DNA of 64,000 nucleotides from Pseudeuparius sepicola (taxonomy: Eukaryota > Arthropoda > Insecta > Coleoptera > Anthribidae), in the NCBI GenBank assembly GCA_963920635.1, contig OY987298.1, forward strand, positions 150,448,257 to 150,512,256. The letters are read 5' to 3'. This document shows, in pieces, positions 1 through 11,043 of the stretch. A program made the position numbers and the translations under genes. Every line of letters starts with the position of its first letter. Within the stretch, counting starts at the first letter, position 1. Under the pieces are notes generated by a model. The model saw nothing but the letters and a program-made list of their open reading frames with translations, searched no databases and was not told the DNA's origin.

Positions 1-493
1 AATATGGTGCCATTTAAAAAACAAAGTTGGTTGCCAAAATTTGCCGATCTAGGCCAGGGAAATTACGGTAAAAAATAACGAAACCTAGACAAAATTCATA
101 ACGGCATTTTTATAATGCCATCACAAAATATTGGTAATAAATGAACGCCAGAATTGTTTTTTTACAAAATAAATATACGCGTGTGGGCGTTTTTTAGGAA
201 AATACATTTTCTTGTTGTAATAAAGACGGCATAAATATTAACTACGAATTTTAAGCTGCATTTATTAGTAAGTAAGGTATATAAAGTTGAGATTGATAAA
301 TTAAACAGATTACGTTTGCGCAAGTATCCGAATGGTGTAAAATGACATTTTGCGTAATATTTTTTTGGGCAAAAATATTAACTGCGTTTTTATTATTTAT
401 AATTACCTTAAAAAGCAAGTATTAACAGTAAGTGGATACTAAGTCTTGTTAAATTTTTTGAAATTAAACAAAAAATGGTAACGGAAGTATTTT
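1..493. other. AT-rich non-coding stretch
   Basis: I see no gene, RNA or recognisable mobile element here. The sequence is AT-rich with short simple runs and reads like intron or intergenic sequence. Confidence 0.5.
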
Positions 494-858
494 GAAATGA
501 CAAATGACAGTTGACCTACGTGCGCCGTAAATAAATGTTTAATTTCGCTATACATGTGATTTAATATAGTTATATTGTAAAAAGTTAATAAAAAAAAAGT
601 TTATATTTTTGCTTTCCTAAAGAAATGACAAGTGACAGTTTACCTATATGCGCCGTAAATAAATGTTTAATTTCGCTATATATGATTCAATATAGTTATA
701 TTGTAAAAAGTTAATATTTTTGCCTAGTCTATACCAATGAGAAGTGACAGCTGACGTACATGCGGCTCAGATAAATGTTTAATTTTGTATAAGTTACATT
801 CTATTTGTAAAAGGGAATGATCATCTGCAATAAAAACGTAGTTAAAATTTTTGCTTTT
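494..858. repeat. Three-copy tandem repeat, about 113-128 bp unit
   Basis: Three head-to-tail copies begin near 494, 622 and 735. Each carries a GACAGTTGACCTA-like segment, a GCGCCGTAAATAAATG-like segment (changed in copy 3), TTTAATTTCGCTATA and a TTGTAAAAAGTTAAT tail. Copies 1 and 2 are close; copy 3 is more diverged. There is no coding signal. It looks like a decayed minisatellite. Confidence 0.75.
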
Positions 859-984
859 GCCAAAATAGAAAATTATCGGATTGCTATCCCTCTTTGTCGA
901 TCTAAGTTACTTCCATATTCTTAAAATGTTTAATTTCTTAATATATGTTAGCAAGGGAAGTTTTTTACCTAAAGAGTCTAAAAA

Positions 985-1425
985 AAATTTAAGAAACTCT
1001 ATATGCTCTCTGATATTTAACATGTACCTATTTTGTATTTTAATTCGTAAGTGTTTCAATATTTAGATACATTTCTGTAATATTTTTGACGTTTTATTCA
1101 CCTTATCTGACGATAACTAATTTACAACAAAGCACCTTTGAAATAATTTGAGGGTAACCATGGAAACGCATCATACCTACCAAACACTATATTGTCTGCA
1201 TTGTTTATTTTTTGTCAATTAAATTTATTATAATATGCCGATAAAAATTTTTAAGTTTCCGTTTTCAAAGAAGTATAATACAAAATATCGTTCATTACAC
1301 GTCCAGAAATAGATTTTTCCGTGCTTGCATGACTTCCCGTGTTCGGCTGCGCCTCACACGGGAATTTGTCACGGGCGCACGGAAAAATCTTTATTTCCAG
1401 ATTCGTTATGAAATATACTATTCTC
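985..1425. repeat. Dispersed repeat with a terminal hairpin, copy 1
   Basis: The same sequence recurs in the same orientation at 42036-42393, with only scattered differences. It ends in a hairpin region: CCAGAAATAGATTTTTCCGT near 1302 is inverted as ACGGAAAAATCTTTATTTCC near 1380, around a CCCGTGT...ACACGGG core. This copy has about 80 bp more than the 42 kb copy just before the hairpin. No coding capacity is visible. The family is unidentified, probably a non-autonomous element. Confidence 0.7.
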
Positions 1426-1512
1426 TTATTATACCAGAGTCAGAACTGTCATAAGTCAGAGTGAAAAGGATAAAAATTAGGTAAATTGTGAAAACTACTT
1501 AATTATCTAGTA

Positions 1513-2576
1513 CAGTGTGTCCCAATTTGATACTGGACACCTCAGAACTATATAAAGGAGAAGGAAAACAAATGGTCTCTATTTTTTATTGGTAGTCCCA
1601 AGGGAGAGTATCTCATAGGCGGTGGTATTTGGATGGGGTAATTATTTCATGGCCTGCTATGATTTTTTAAAGTAGCTAATTTTCAAGAAACCCTATTATA
1701 CGATTTTTTACGACAAAATGTTGTTAAGAAAACTTGTTCAGCATGAAAAACTGAATAGAACTGCAAAATTTCAAAAGTATAGGCCCACTTTGATTTTTAG
1801 CTTCTTCGCCACTTTTTTCTTAGAAATGTGTACTTTCTGGAGGTTTCACGTCAAAATATTATTAAGGAAACTTGATCATCGTGAAAAAACAAAATTTTGA
1901 CGTGAATGCTTCAGAAAGGACATTTTTCTAACAAAAAACTGGGAGATAAATCTAAAAATGAAAGTAGGCCTAGCCTTTTGAAATTTTGCGAATCTACTCA
2001 GTTTTTCATTCTGAACAAGTTTTCTTAATAACATTTTGTGGTAAAAAATCCCTAATAGAACACTTGAATCACAAACATCATTATTACGATGAAAAATAAT
2101 AGGTACATATATGGAAATATGAGTTAAAGTTGCTAAATTAGACAGCCAAGTTTTGTAATAAGTAACCTATTTCGATCCATTCATAACTCTAGAAGTGAAT
2201 CAACGAATGAATTAACTGATAGCAGCCTTGCCATATTTCTTTCACTCAAAATGATGTCTTTATTCTGCTTTATATGTTAAATGTCAATGTGGAATCAGTT
2301 GCAAACTTCATGAAACATCAAGCAAGCACAAGCCAGAAGGCTCAGAAGGAATAAAAAGTTCACAATCTACAGAGTAGAGAGCAATGTTTCGGTGCATTTT
2401 CTTGAAAATTTGCTATTTTCAAAAATCATAGCAGGCCATGAAATAATTACCCCATCCAAATACCACCGCCTATGAGATACTCTCCCTTGGGACTACCAAT
2501 AAAAAAATAGAGACCATCTGTTTTCCTTGTCCTTCATATATTTCTGAGGTGTCCAGTATCAAATTGGGACACACTG
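1513..2576. mobile_element. MITE with about 155-bp TIRs and a nested fold-back core
   Basis: The ends are CAGTGTGTCCCAATTTGATA and its reverse complement, each flanked by TA (1511-1512 and 2577-2578), as for Tc1/mariner-type insertions. The TIRs run to about 1668 and start again near 2415. Inside lies a second, older inverted repeat (about 1692-1860 against 1885-2066), so the element folds as a hairpin within a hairpin. A transposase is absent; the short ORF inside is not credible. Confidence 0.85.
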
Positions 2577-3020
2577 TATGTAGGTAGGTTATGGGCTTGT
2601 TAAGGGAAATTGAGGAAACATAACACAATTTGTTTGTGACGTAGGATTTTTTGTCACATAGGAGCGAACATTGAGATCTTATCAGGCGAAAGCGTTTATG
2701 GGAAATTCTAAAAGATGCAATTAAAAAAAATCGTTAACAAATCGTTTATTATTTTATACGGTACGTCACTGACACTCAAGGCCGGTCGACGAAGTTTACA
2801 CATTGCTTTTTCGAGGTTGTCTTCTTTTTTTCACACCCTCCGAGACAGCCTGTGCGCCAGTGCCATGGAAATAGGAATAAAAAATGAACTCGCGTCTGGA
2901 TATGATACCGTAAGGCTGTTAGATCATTACTTTCAAAGACTAGATTTGTACATTGATTGAAAATTACAGTGTGCCGTTTTACTTTTTAAAATATTTTGCG
3001 GCGTTATTCGCCATTATATA

Positions 3021-3120
3021 GGGTGCTCCATAGAGAGTGATGTGTTTGTAGAATTGAATAAGCGCAAAATATATATGGTGTTACATTTAAAAAAATTGCC
3101 CAGTTTCGTGGAACACCCTG
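3021..3120. mobile_element. Short TA-flanked MITE
   Basis: A 100-bp unit running from GGGTGCTCCA to TGGAACACCC, with TA on both sides. The ends resemble the abundant insect repeats that carry ACACCCTGTATA. Confidence 0.5.
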
Positions 3121-3194
3121 TATATCTCGATTTATTTTAAAAATATGGTCCTTTATTTGCCTTATAATGACATTAAAAAAAAGTTTTCCAAAAA

Positions 3195-3465
3195 TATTTT
3201 CTTGTCATACGCTCCCAAAAATAGCTATTTTACGGACTCATTTAAGTCCGTAAAATGCTTCTTTTTTCGGTCTAGTCCCTAAATGAATGAACGACATGAC
3301 AAAATTATCAAATAAAAAACTTGTTGCTACGATATCAATTTCTAAGACAATTTTTCGAACATTAGGATTTCAAAAATTATGGAAAATTTGCAAATTTAAG
3401 CGTTCTGAAGAATTGTAAAAAGCGTATAAGAAAATTTTGGGAGCATATGACAAAAAATAGTGTTA
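3195..3465. repeat. Inverted repeat pair (MITE core)
   Basis: TTGTCATACGCTCCCAAAA near 3203 is inverted as TTTTGGGAGCATATGACAA near 3437. A perfect small hairpin (ATTTTACGGACT / AGTCCGTAAAAT) lies in the left half at 3228-3257. There is no coding content. Confidence 0.6.
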
Positions 3466-3471
3466 CCTAAA

Positions 3472-4234
3472 GGTTATTTTTTACGAAATAAAAATGAAAA
3501 CTCACCTCAGTATACAAATTTTCATCCCGAGGCAAAACAAATGTTGTTATGGTGACATTTTCTTCCTGGCTTTTGTAATATGTATAAATATAATATAAAC
3601 AGACTCAATATTTGGTATTCAGGTTATTTTTTACGAAATAAAAATAAAACTCACCTCGGTATACTGTAAATATTGACGAAGTCCCAGTTGATCGGCAGCG
3701 AGAAAGGCCGAATAGGAACCGTATCAGGGAGTGGGGCGACAACGAAAATCCTCGACGTTACAACACTGATTTATTTCGCACAAGGTGAAGGGTGAATACA
3801 AAATACACAAACCCGAACGTGGTCAACGGGAACGGCTTCCAGCCACCCGTACCGACCGTTTGAACTCGCGGATCTCCCGTAAGCAATTCACCCGTCTGTG
3901 TCTTAGGCTCAACTGTCCATTTCCATTCCGGGGGGAGAATTCCCCTTACAGCGCTCACGCGTCGGCGCGAGCGGCACCAATACTCCTGGACGGCACGGCT
4001 CCAACTCAAAAGCCATTCTAACACCTGGGCGGTTCCCCTCCGCCAGGACACACGCGCACTAGACACAAACTTGTTTCTAAAATATAAACTAAGACGTTTA
4101 AAAACACTTTAAACATTTAAAACTTCTCAAAACCCAAGCTGCCGCTTTCAGTTATGCGACAAATGACATGTAACGTCGGACTAAGATGGTCTCGTGAATT
4201 TTGTGCCACATGACCTGTCTTTATCATAGGCCTC
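3472..4234 (-). mobile_element. Truncated DNA transposon of the CGAGGCC-TIR family, copy A
   Basis: Related to the complete copy at 35329-36536 over almost its whole length. The right end, reading TAGGCCTCG at 4226-4234, corresponds to the TIR start CGAGGCC on the minus strand. The left TIR is missing, and a segment of about 45 bp (TTTTTTACGAAATAAAAATG...CTCACCTCAGTATAC) occurs twice, at 3472 and 3622, so the copy is rearranged. On the minus strand ACTGAGGTGAGT looks like a splice donor after a non-coding leader. Several overlapping ORFs here are open only by chance. Confidence 0.65.
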
Positions 4235-4851
4235 GGTAGATTTGTTTGTGATAACATGAAATTTCTATGCACATGAAGAAAATGGTATGCACACTGCACA
4301 GACCATTAGGTGAATTGCAGAAGAATAAACACTCTTTTGGAATTATGGGATGATCTGATCAACCAGCTGAAGAAGCGAAAATTCTAGTTATTATTTTGGA
4401 AGAGTATTTTGTAACGTATGCAAGAATGAAAATAGAAAATTTTGTTTATAGCTCCAAAGCGAACCAATAGTCCTCCATATAAAGAAGAAACTGAAAAATC
4501 TAATGCGTTTTATGCTTACTTACACTACACTAGCCATATGGACTTCATTTCAAACCAAAAGGTACCAAATACTCTTGCTTGCTTTTTAGATTCGCTTTTC
4601 TTAAGAAAATGTATGGAAATATGTCATGTGAACTTGTCAATTTAGAGGGACATACCAAACAAATGTTTTATTTTATTTTGAATATTAAATTCTTTGTAAC
4701 AGACACATTTGCATGTTTTTATTTTATAAAAGATTCTGCAACCGTGTAAATTTGTTTCGTGGTGTGGCGCCAGTGGCGATCACTTGAAACAGCGCTATGC
4801 ACAGGTCTTTAATATAGCGTTGGTCCAGAATCAACTGACAGGGACCGATCC

Positions 4852-5187
4852 GTGGACCCACGATACACAGATAACGGTGTGCCAGATAGGAGAATGAAAA
4901 TTAAACTCTTCTACGTCACTTCGACAAAAGCGCGGCCAACTTATAAAAAATAGTCCTGAAATTAGTCTCATTGACATACGGCAGTTATCAATTTCGCCTC
5001 AAGTTAAATCCAAAGATAGAATGTAGGCACCTGGTGTATATGTTGTTGCCTAGCTCAATATAAAACGAGTGAAATTTCCGTTTAAAAATAAAAGTAAGCC
5101 ATGATTTTGTCGAATAAGCGTCACCGTTGACGTCACAGCACCTGCGCGCGGACATACCGTTTTCTGTGTATCGTGCGTGGACCCCCA
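4852..5187. mobile_element. MITE-like element with inverted ends
   Basis: GTGGACCCACGATACACAG near 4852 and its partner CTGTGTATCGTGCGTGGACC near 5165 form imperfect terminal inverted repeats of about 35 bp. There is no coding capacity. I cannot define a target duplication with confidence. Confidence 0.55.
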
Positions 5188-5189
5188 AA

Positions 5190-6100
5190 GTTCACAGCTT
5201 CGTAAAATTAAAAAAGCGACCTACGGGCCGCTATATGATCGAACGACTCATTTAAATATCTGACGAGAGGTGAGGCCCGGTATTTTGTTATGTTAATGAC
5301 GACATTTTTTCCGAGTTATCATCATTTTACATCTCCCTTCCTTCTCATTTCCTCCTTAACTGTGGCAATTAATTCTTCCGCCCTTCGCCCTCCCCGGGCA
5401 TCTCTGGGAAATAAGGATATTAAAATGCGAAGCGTAGAATGCAGAAGAAGGAAATCCCCCTCTCGGTTTTTCTTTCTGGAGATTAGTAAAGTTTGAGAAA
5501 AGCGCGGAATAATTTTGCATATTGTATGGCTAAAAGTTCTAAGTGCATAAATTATTTTTTTAATTCGATAATTGCAACTGGTCGACTTCCCAAATGCTGA
5601 AAGATTATTGGACTATTTTTGTGTTTAGGAGAACATAAAACATTAAAATTAGGTTTTGACGTTTTGCGGAAAACAAATATATCTAACCTTGAAACTTGAA
5701 AACATGTACTAGAGTTGTACTAACTCTGGCAACACTGCTAAAAAGCAGACAACCGTGGTTAATAACTTCAGACCGCCAGAGGCCTCGGTAACTAAATTCC
5801 ACATGCCTCATAAAAAATTTAACTTGTCAACTTATTAAAGGATCACCTTGAATATTTCCGTTTCAAGGTGATATTTCCTAAATAATTAGTAAAGTATTTT
5901 TATAATTTTAGGTAGATCCCTTAGATAATCTAGGACGATATTTTTTATAAAACATGTAATAACATAATTACATGTTAATCGAAAATGAATTATACAAACA
6001 AGTTCTAATAAAAGTAATGAATTATCAATGACTTATTATTCATAGTGAATTATACAAACAAGTTCTAAATGATAAGAGAGGTTGATTTCCTACCTATACA
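5190..6100. other. Gene-free stretch with short repeats
   Basis: No credible exon is seen. A segment near 5776-5830 resembles the right arm of the hairpin at 8791-8912. A 24-bp direct repeat containing GAATTATACAAACAAGTTCT occurs near 5986 and 6043. The more GC-balanced block 5260-5490 could be conserved non-coding sequence, which only comparison would show. Confidence 0.4.
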
Positions 6101-6560
6101 GGGTGGCCCACCACGAACCTCATCGATCTATATATGGGAAACTAAAAGTAGTAAAATTCTGAAAATTTGGCACCTCACCAATGCCGATGGGCGCTGTTCA
6201 ACTAAAATATTTTGGTGAATCTAGCACTTCCGGTAATACCGGAAGTCGATATCAACTTTCTTATCTCAAATGGAACACCCTATATATTATTGCATTTTTG
6301 GATTCTAGGCATCATTTTGGAACAAAAACATGCAACATGTCCTATGTTTAAATCCAACCGTTTTTGAGATATTTGCATTTTTCCGAAAAAAATTACAGAT
6401 GCAGACCTAAAGTTAATTAGCAATGTATACGAGGAAACCGCGAAATTTCCAAACGAATTTTTGGCATCGTGTAACAGAAGCCCTGTCCTAGTGATCTCTG
6501 CTGAGAAGTAAATCCGTTCTTATACTGGGTGTTCACAAAATATGAATAAAAATTACGTTA
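6100..6560. repeat. Dispersed insect repeat, related to 35150-35316
   Basis: Contains the palindromic ACTTCCGGTAATACCGGAAGT-type core, followed by TGGAACACCCTATATATTAT. A second copy lies at 35150-35316, where it is interrupted by a transposon. Non-coding. Confidence 0.5.
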
Positions 6561-7004
6561 AAAATGTGCTTAAATCTCGAAATTTTCAAATGGAAACCCC
6601 CATTTTTTTAATGCGATCTTATTCACCACAAAAATGATGACAACTTTGTGTAAGGTCTCCTATATCTAAATGCAGTAATTTTCGATTAATTTACGAAAAA
6701 CCCACTTTTCGCCCATAAAATGCGGGTTTTGCTTAACGCTTGGAAAATCATATTAACCGTGGACTTTGAAAAGACAATCGCGGCTGAGGAAATGTCACTT
6801 GGTTTATAAATTATTGTCGACAATAATGCCGGCGCGCTTAAATTAGGTTGAGGAATTATATAACTTAATCAAAACAACATATTTTAATCATCATAAATAT
6901 TATTGTACATTATACCTTATAAATAATTACTTATAGAAAACATGAAAATATGTTTTTCTTGAAATCGGCATTAAAATGTCCCAAAATCGTCATTAAAAGC
7001 ACAG

Positions 7005-7041
7005 AAATCGTACAATAATGTAGCCCATTATTGTACGATTT
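7005..7041. repeat. Perfect 16-bp hairpin
   Basis: AAATCGTACAATAATG at 7005-7020 is perfectly inverted at 7026-7041 with a 5-nt loop. It sits just upstream of the mariner-like element. It could be the remnant of a small fold-back element. Confidence 0.6.
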
Positions 7042-7184
7042 TTTCAATAAGTAGGCCTTGGCGAGATGTAAACATCAAACGTCAGACGCGGAGAAATCGC
7101 CCGTCAAAAGTGACCAAATATTCAAAACCCGGCCGATAAAGGCTCATTTAACTTTTCGTACACATTGTGAAATTGTTTCTTATA

Positions 7185-8539
7185 CAGTGTGACCCATTTG
7201 TTTTGGGGTCAGTCTGTAAAAAGTGTATCAATCGTGCGATTTGGCTGATTTTTTTTTTAAATTGTAGAGCTCGATGAACTGCACATTTTGAACAAAAATT
7301 GCCTGGTTCGCATAAAATCCAAAGCCTACTATGACCGTTTTTATGAGCAAAATTTTAAGAAACCATATTAGCGTTTTTTTTTGAAAAAATCTGTGTGCGC
7401 CAATGGATTGAGCACCCCTCGAAATGGGTATGTACAAAATTTCATCAAAATATTTCAAGTAATAACGATTTTGTAGAAAAATTAAAAATGCAGCCAAGGT
7501 ACGTCTTTATTTTCAAAAATTCAAAGTTGGCCATGGAAAATAATTGAATTGTAATAATACAACCTTATGCTTATAAACACAAAACATAAAAACAATTAAA
7601 ATTATAAAATTTTTGTAACTTCTACCAAGCCTCCATTTTCTACAATGCATTTGTCGTTCCTCTTGCGTACATTCAAAATTACATTTCGTATTTGCTGTGG
7701 AGTAATTTCCTCACAACTACGGTTTATCCTAGCTTGCAGTTCTTGTAAATTATGGGGTCTTGACTTATAAACATTTTGCTTAAGTGTACCCCAAAGAAAA
7801 AAATCTAAAGGAGTTAAGCCCGGAGATCTCGGTGGCCACTCACAGAAAGGACTATTTCGCCCTATCCAACAGTTTTCAAAATTATTATCTAGCCAGTTTC
7901 TGATTAAACGAGCATTATGAATAGGACTGCCATCTAACTGTAACTTTAAATTTAAACGGTATCTTAATGGTAACTCATCACTGATCTACCTGGGTGTCTA
8001 TTGTTAAATTCGGCCGCAGCTTCTGCTGCCGAGCGCTCGTTGTCGCCCACGAGTCGAACAATTTCTATTTTGTCTCTTATGCTTAAATATTCCATAATTA
8101 TGATAATTAATTGTATTGAGCACAAACAATTTCTGAACTCAATTTAGACAGTTTGACACTTAATAAAAGTAAACAATTCAATTATTTTCCATGGCCAACT
8201 TTGAATTTTTGAAAATAAAGACGTACCTTGGCTGCATTTTTAATTTTTCTACAAAATCGTTATTACTTGAAATATTTTGATGAAATTTTGTACATACCCA
8301 TTTCGAGGGGTGCTCAATCCATTGGCGCACACAGATTTTTTCAAAAAAAAACGCTAATATGGTTTCTTAAAATTTTGCTCATAAAAACGGTCATAGTAGG
8401 CTTTGGATTTTATGCGAACCAGGCAATTTTTGTTCAAAATGTGCAGTTCATCGAGCTCTACAATTAAAAAAAAAATCAGCCAAATCGCACGATTGATACA
8501 CTTTTTACAGACTGACCCCAAAACAAATGGGTCACACTG
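7185..8539 (-). mobile_element. Mariner-like element with 365-bp TIRs, internally deleted
   Basis: Both ends begin CAGTGTGACCCATTTG and are flanked by TA (7183-7184 and 8540-8541), the Tc1/mariner signature. The terminal inverted repeats run 7185-7550 and 8175-8539 and are nearly identical, so the insertion is young or the arms have converted each other. Only the two ends of a transposase gene remain between them. The ORFs inside the TIRs (one on each strand, the same sequence) are shadows. Confidence 0.92.
7602..8095 (-). pseudogene. Deleted mariner-type DDE transposase
   Basis: On the minus strand an ATG at 8095 opens about 40 residues that fit the N-terminal helix-turn-helix start of a mariner-like transposase (MEYLSIRDKIEIVRL). 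Near 7980 this jumps, out of frame, into the C-terminal catalytic part. That part has QLDGSPIHNARL with the second catalytic Asp, then PPRSPGLTPLDFFLWG with the third, about 42 residues later. It ends at a stop at 7602-7604. The first catalytic Asp and roughly the middle 150-200 residues are missing, so it cannot transpose itself. The family assignment rests on the motif spacing and on the TA-flanked element around it. Confidence 0.85.
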
Positions 8540-8790
8540 TAGAAGCGCAATCCTTCAGTATACATATTTTAGTAAATTTGAAAATCAATAGATTTGTTGT
8601 GTAGGCTGCACAAGAAGCAGCAGTTTGGTTTTTCTGTCAGAAGGTGCCGTTCATCATTATACTTGTCCTAGGTAGAGCGATCGGTAAAGTCAAGCAACGC
8701 CGCGCGTAGTCGACTCGTGGACGGGTGATCCCTTATTATTATTTTCTTGCCTAATAAAACATTTTTTTTCCGATTTCAAGAAAAATATAA

Positions 8791-8912
8791 TATGTACCTC
8801 GGCACTGAAGTTCTTTTTATGACTCATGTGGTTTATTTGCCTCGGCCAGAGGCCTCAGCAACTAAACTCCACATGAGTCATAAAAAGTTTAACTTCAGTG
8901 CCTTGGTACATA
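8791..8912. mobile_element. Long-stem fold-back element
   Basis: TATGTACCTCGGCACTGAAG at 8791 is inverted as CTTCAGTGCCTTGGTACATA ending at 8912. The arms pair for about 57 bp up to GGCC at the centre. A partial copy of the right arm lies near 5776-5830. Confidence 0.75.
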
Positions 8913-9591
8913 AATAACTATTATTACCTAGCATTTCCATACAATATTACTCGGGATAATTATTTCTTTGAATACTCTTAATAATAATAAGCTATTTTCC
9001 AGGAACATATATTATCTATACCTATTTCTGAATTTTTAGGCGGCTAGTTTTATTCCTTAGAACTTTTCTTTTTGTTTGTTTAAAAAATACACGCAATATT
9101 GAGTATTGCATATTGTATTGTCATCGGAACTAAAGGTGTACCTATGCAAAATTTCAGCTCAATCGGATGTCAGGAAGTGGTTCTAATTCAGCTTGCAGAT
9201 TCGACCTACACTAACAGCTTGTAATAAATAATGCAATTTGATATTATACAATAATATACAGGGTATCCCGTAATTCTATATACATACATGACATGGCCCA
9301 AATCATGAGAATTTTCTTAATATAACTTAATATAACTCTGACATTTTTTTATTTGGTATTGATTTTAATAATTTTTGGGTCAGTTTCATTTTGTGTGAAT
9401 TATTATTTGGTTTGCCGAAATTTTACTAATAAAAAATAAGAGAATTCCTGGAATATTTCATCAACATCAACTCAAAAAAGATTAGAGTATTATAATCTTT
9501 TACATGTTGGTTGATATTTTGTAAAATAAAAATAAATTACTTTTAAATCGCTAAATTAACTTTCGTGAAAATCGGGGGTAATAGCTTTGAA

Positions 9592-9757
9592 TGACGTATT
9601 AATAAGACTTCTCACGGCTATAGCTTCATGTCCTGGAAAGTAGATGGCGCCTATGGTCAACAATGTATTTTGCATTGTATTTTGTCTCCGGGAAGCGCAT
9701 GGTGAGCCAGAGAACTGTCAAACATGACAGCCGTGAGCAGTCTTTATTAATACGTCA
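9592..9757. mobile_element. 166-bp MITE with TGACGTATTAATAA ends
   Basis: TGACGTATTAATAAGACTTC at 9592 is inverted at 9738-9757, with the CTCACGGCT extension also paired. A 10-bp direct repeat GGTAATAGCT lies just outside (9577-9586 and 9764-9773) but is offset by several bases, so it may or may not be the target duplication. Confidence 0.65.
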
Positions 9758-9808
9758 GTCAACGGTAATAGCTCTCTGTTTCGGCAGAATTTGAAATCAA
9801 TAATTATT

Positions 9809-9870
9809 GAAACTGTCGGGAGCATACGCAGTTTCATTTAGACGAAACGGCGCATGCTCCTGACAATTTC
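9809..9870. repeat. 27-bp-arm hairpin
   Basis: GAAACTGTCGGGAGCAT at 9809-9825 and ATGCTCCTGACAATTTC at 9854-9870 pair around a short loop. No other function is visible. Confidence 0.6.
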
Positions 9871-11031
9871 CAACTGATCCCAAATGGTCTGAAGTTCTGC
9901 TGCAAACATTTTGATAAACAATATTCCCATTCGATTATCTCAAATAACCTTTAAAAATAACACGGAAACCTTCTTCCCAGCTTCCTTTTGCTCTCAGTTC
10001 GTAACTAATCCACTCTGCTTCCTTAAAACCACCGCGGAGACATAACACAAATTGACACCTCCGCACTCGATCGTCGGCCATTTTTGTGAGGGGGAAAAAC
10101 AGTGTTTTTATACTTATGCCGACAGATCTGAACGCGCGCTAGGATCACTCAATTTTTGTTGGGGGATTTTTGAAAAAACTTCGAAGAAAACGTTTAATTT
10201 CGTATTCAGGGTGTCCCAGTTGTAAATTTCACAAATAAAACTGGCGGTAGACAATCTCATTTGGAGCACGCAGGCACAACCTTCTCAAACTGTACAAGCC
10301 CTGTGCAAACATGTGGCAACGCCGCAGCGGGACGGTTCAACGGGTCTATGCAGTCTAGAGCAGTCTGCACTTTGGCTTAGTTTATCTTTTCTAATAAATG
10401 TTCAACCCTCTTTTTACTTATAATTAGATACATTTGTGACCTCTATTTCAATAATTGGGTACCTAAGTAAGTAGGTAGGTATGTTTAACAGGTAATAAAA
10501 GCAGTAACAAAATATACACATAATATAATATAATTAATAATAAGTACGATTCCTGGTGTGGATAGGTACATACATTTTCGACAAATAATATGATAAATTT
10601 GGGCAAATAGAGGGAACTACATTTTGTTGTAAGTCGAATTTTTGTGAGAATTTTTCGCAAAGTGCGCCGTCAGGCAAATGATGATTAGGTACTCTCTTAT
10701 GGTAAAATTTTCATAAAAATACAAACAAGCGAACAGAGAACTGCATGTTTTGAAGGAAAACAATATATCTTGTGATTGAAATGGTTGTTGGGATCAATTT
10801 CATAATACACTCAACTAAAATATATTTGGACTTTAAAATTAGGTAAAGAAACTTTTGCAACAATATAAAACAATGTTTTCCTTTACTTTTAAAGGGTAGG
10901 TACTTAAGTTTGTCTATGCAATTGGCCCGTAATCATTTCATTCTAAAATTTTCGTCCATTGGAAAGTTCAAAACGAATACAAGTCTACCTACCGCCTGTC
11001 ATCAAATTCGAAATGAAATATACTCTAGATT
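9871..11031. other. Gene-free AT-rich stretch left of the array
   Basis: No credible exon is seen. A GGGTGTCCCAGTTGTAAATT repeat-like segment lies near 10209. Short simple runs make up much of the rest. Confidence 0.4.
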
Positions 11032-11043
11032 ATTAACATTAAT
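11032..11043. repeat. Left 12-bp flank duplication of the array
   Basis: ATTAACATTAAT at 11032-11043 directly abuts the first array base. The identical 12-mer is found at 23448-23459, directly after (overlapping by about 4 nt) the end of the inverted terminal copy. It is read as a target-site duplication of the whole array. Confidence 0.7.

Noticed and set aside
7228..8591. Two identical 79-89-codon frames near 7228 (-) and 8228 (+)
   Set aside because: They are the two arms of the mariner-like terminal inverted repeat read in opposite directions.
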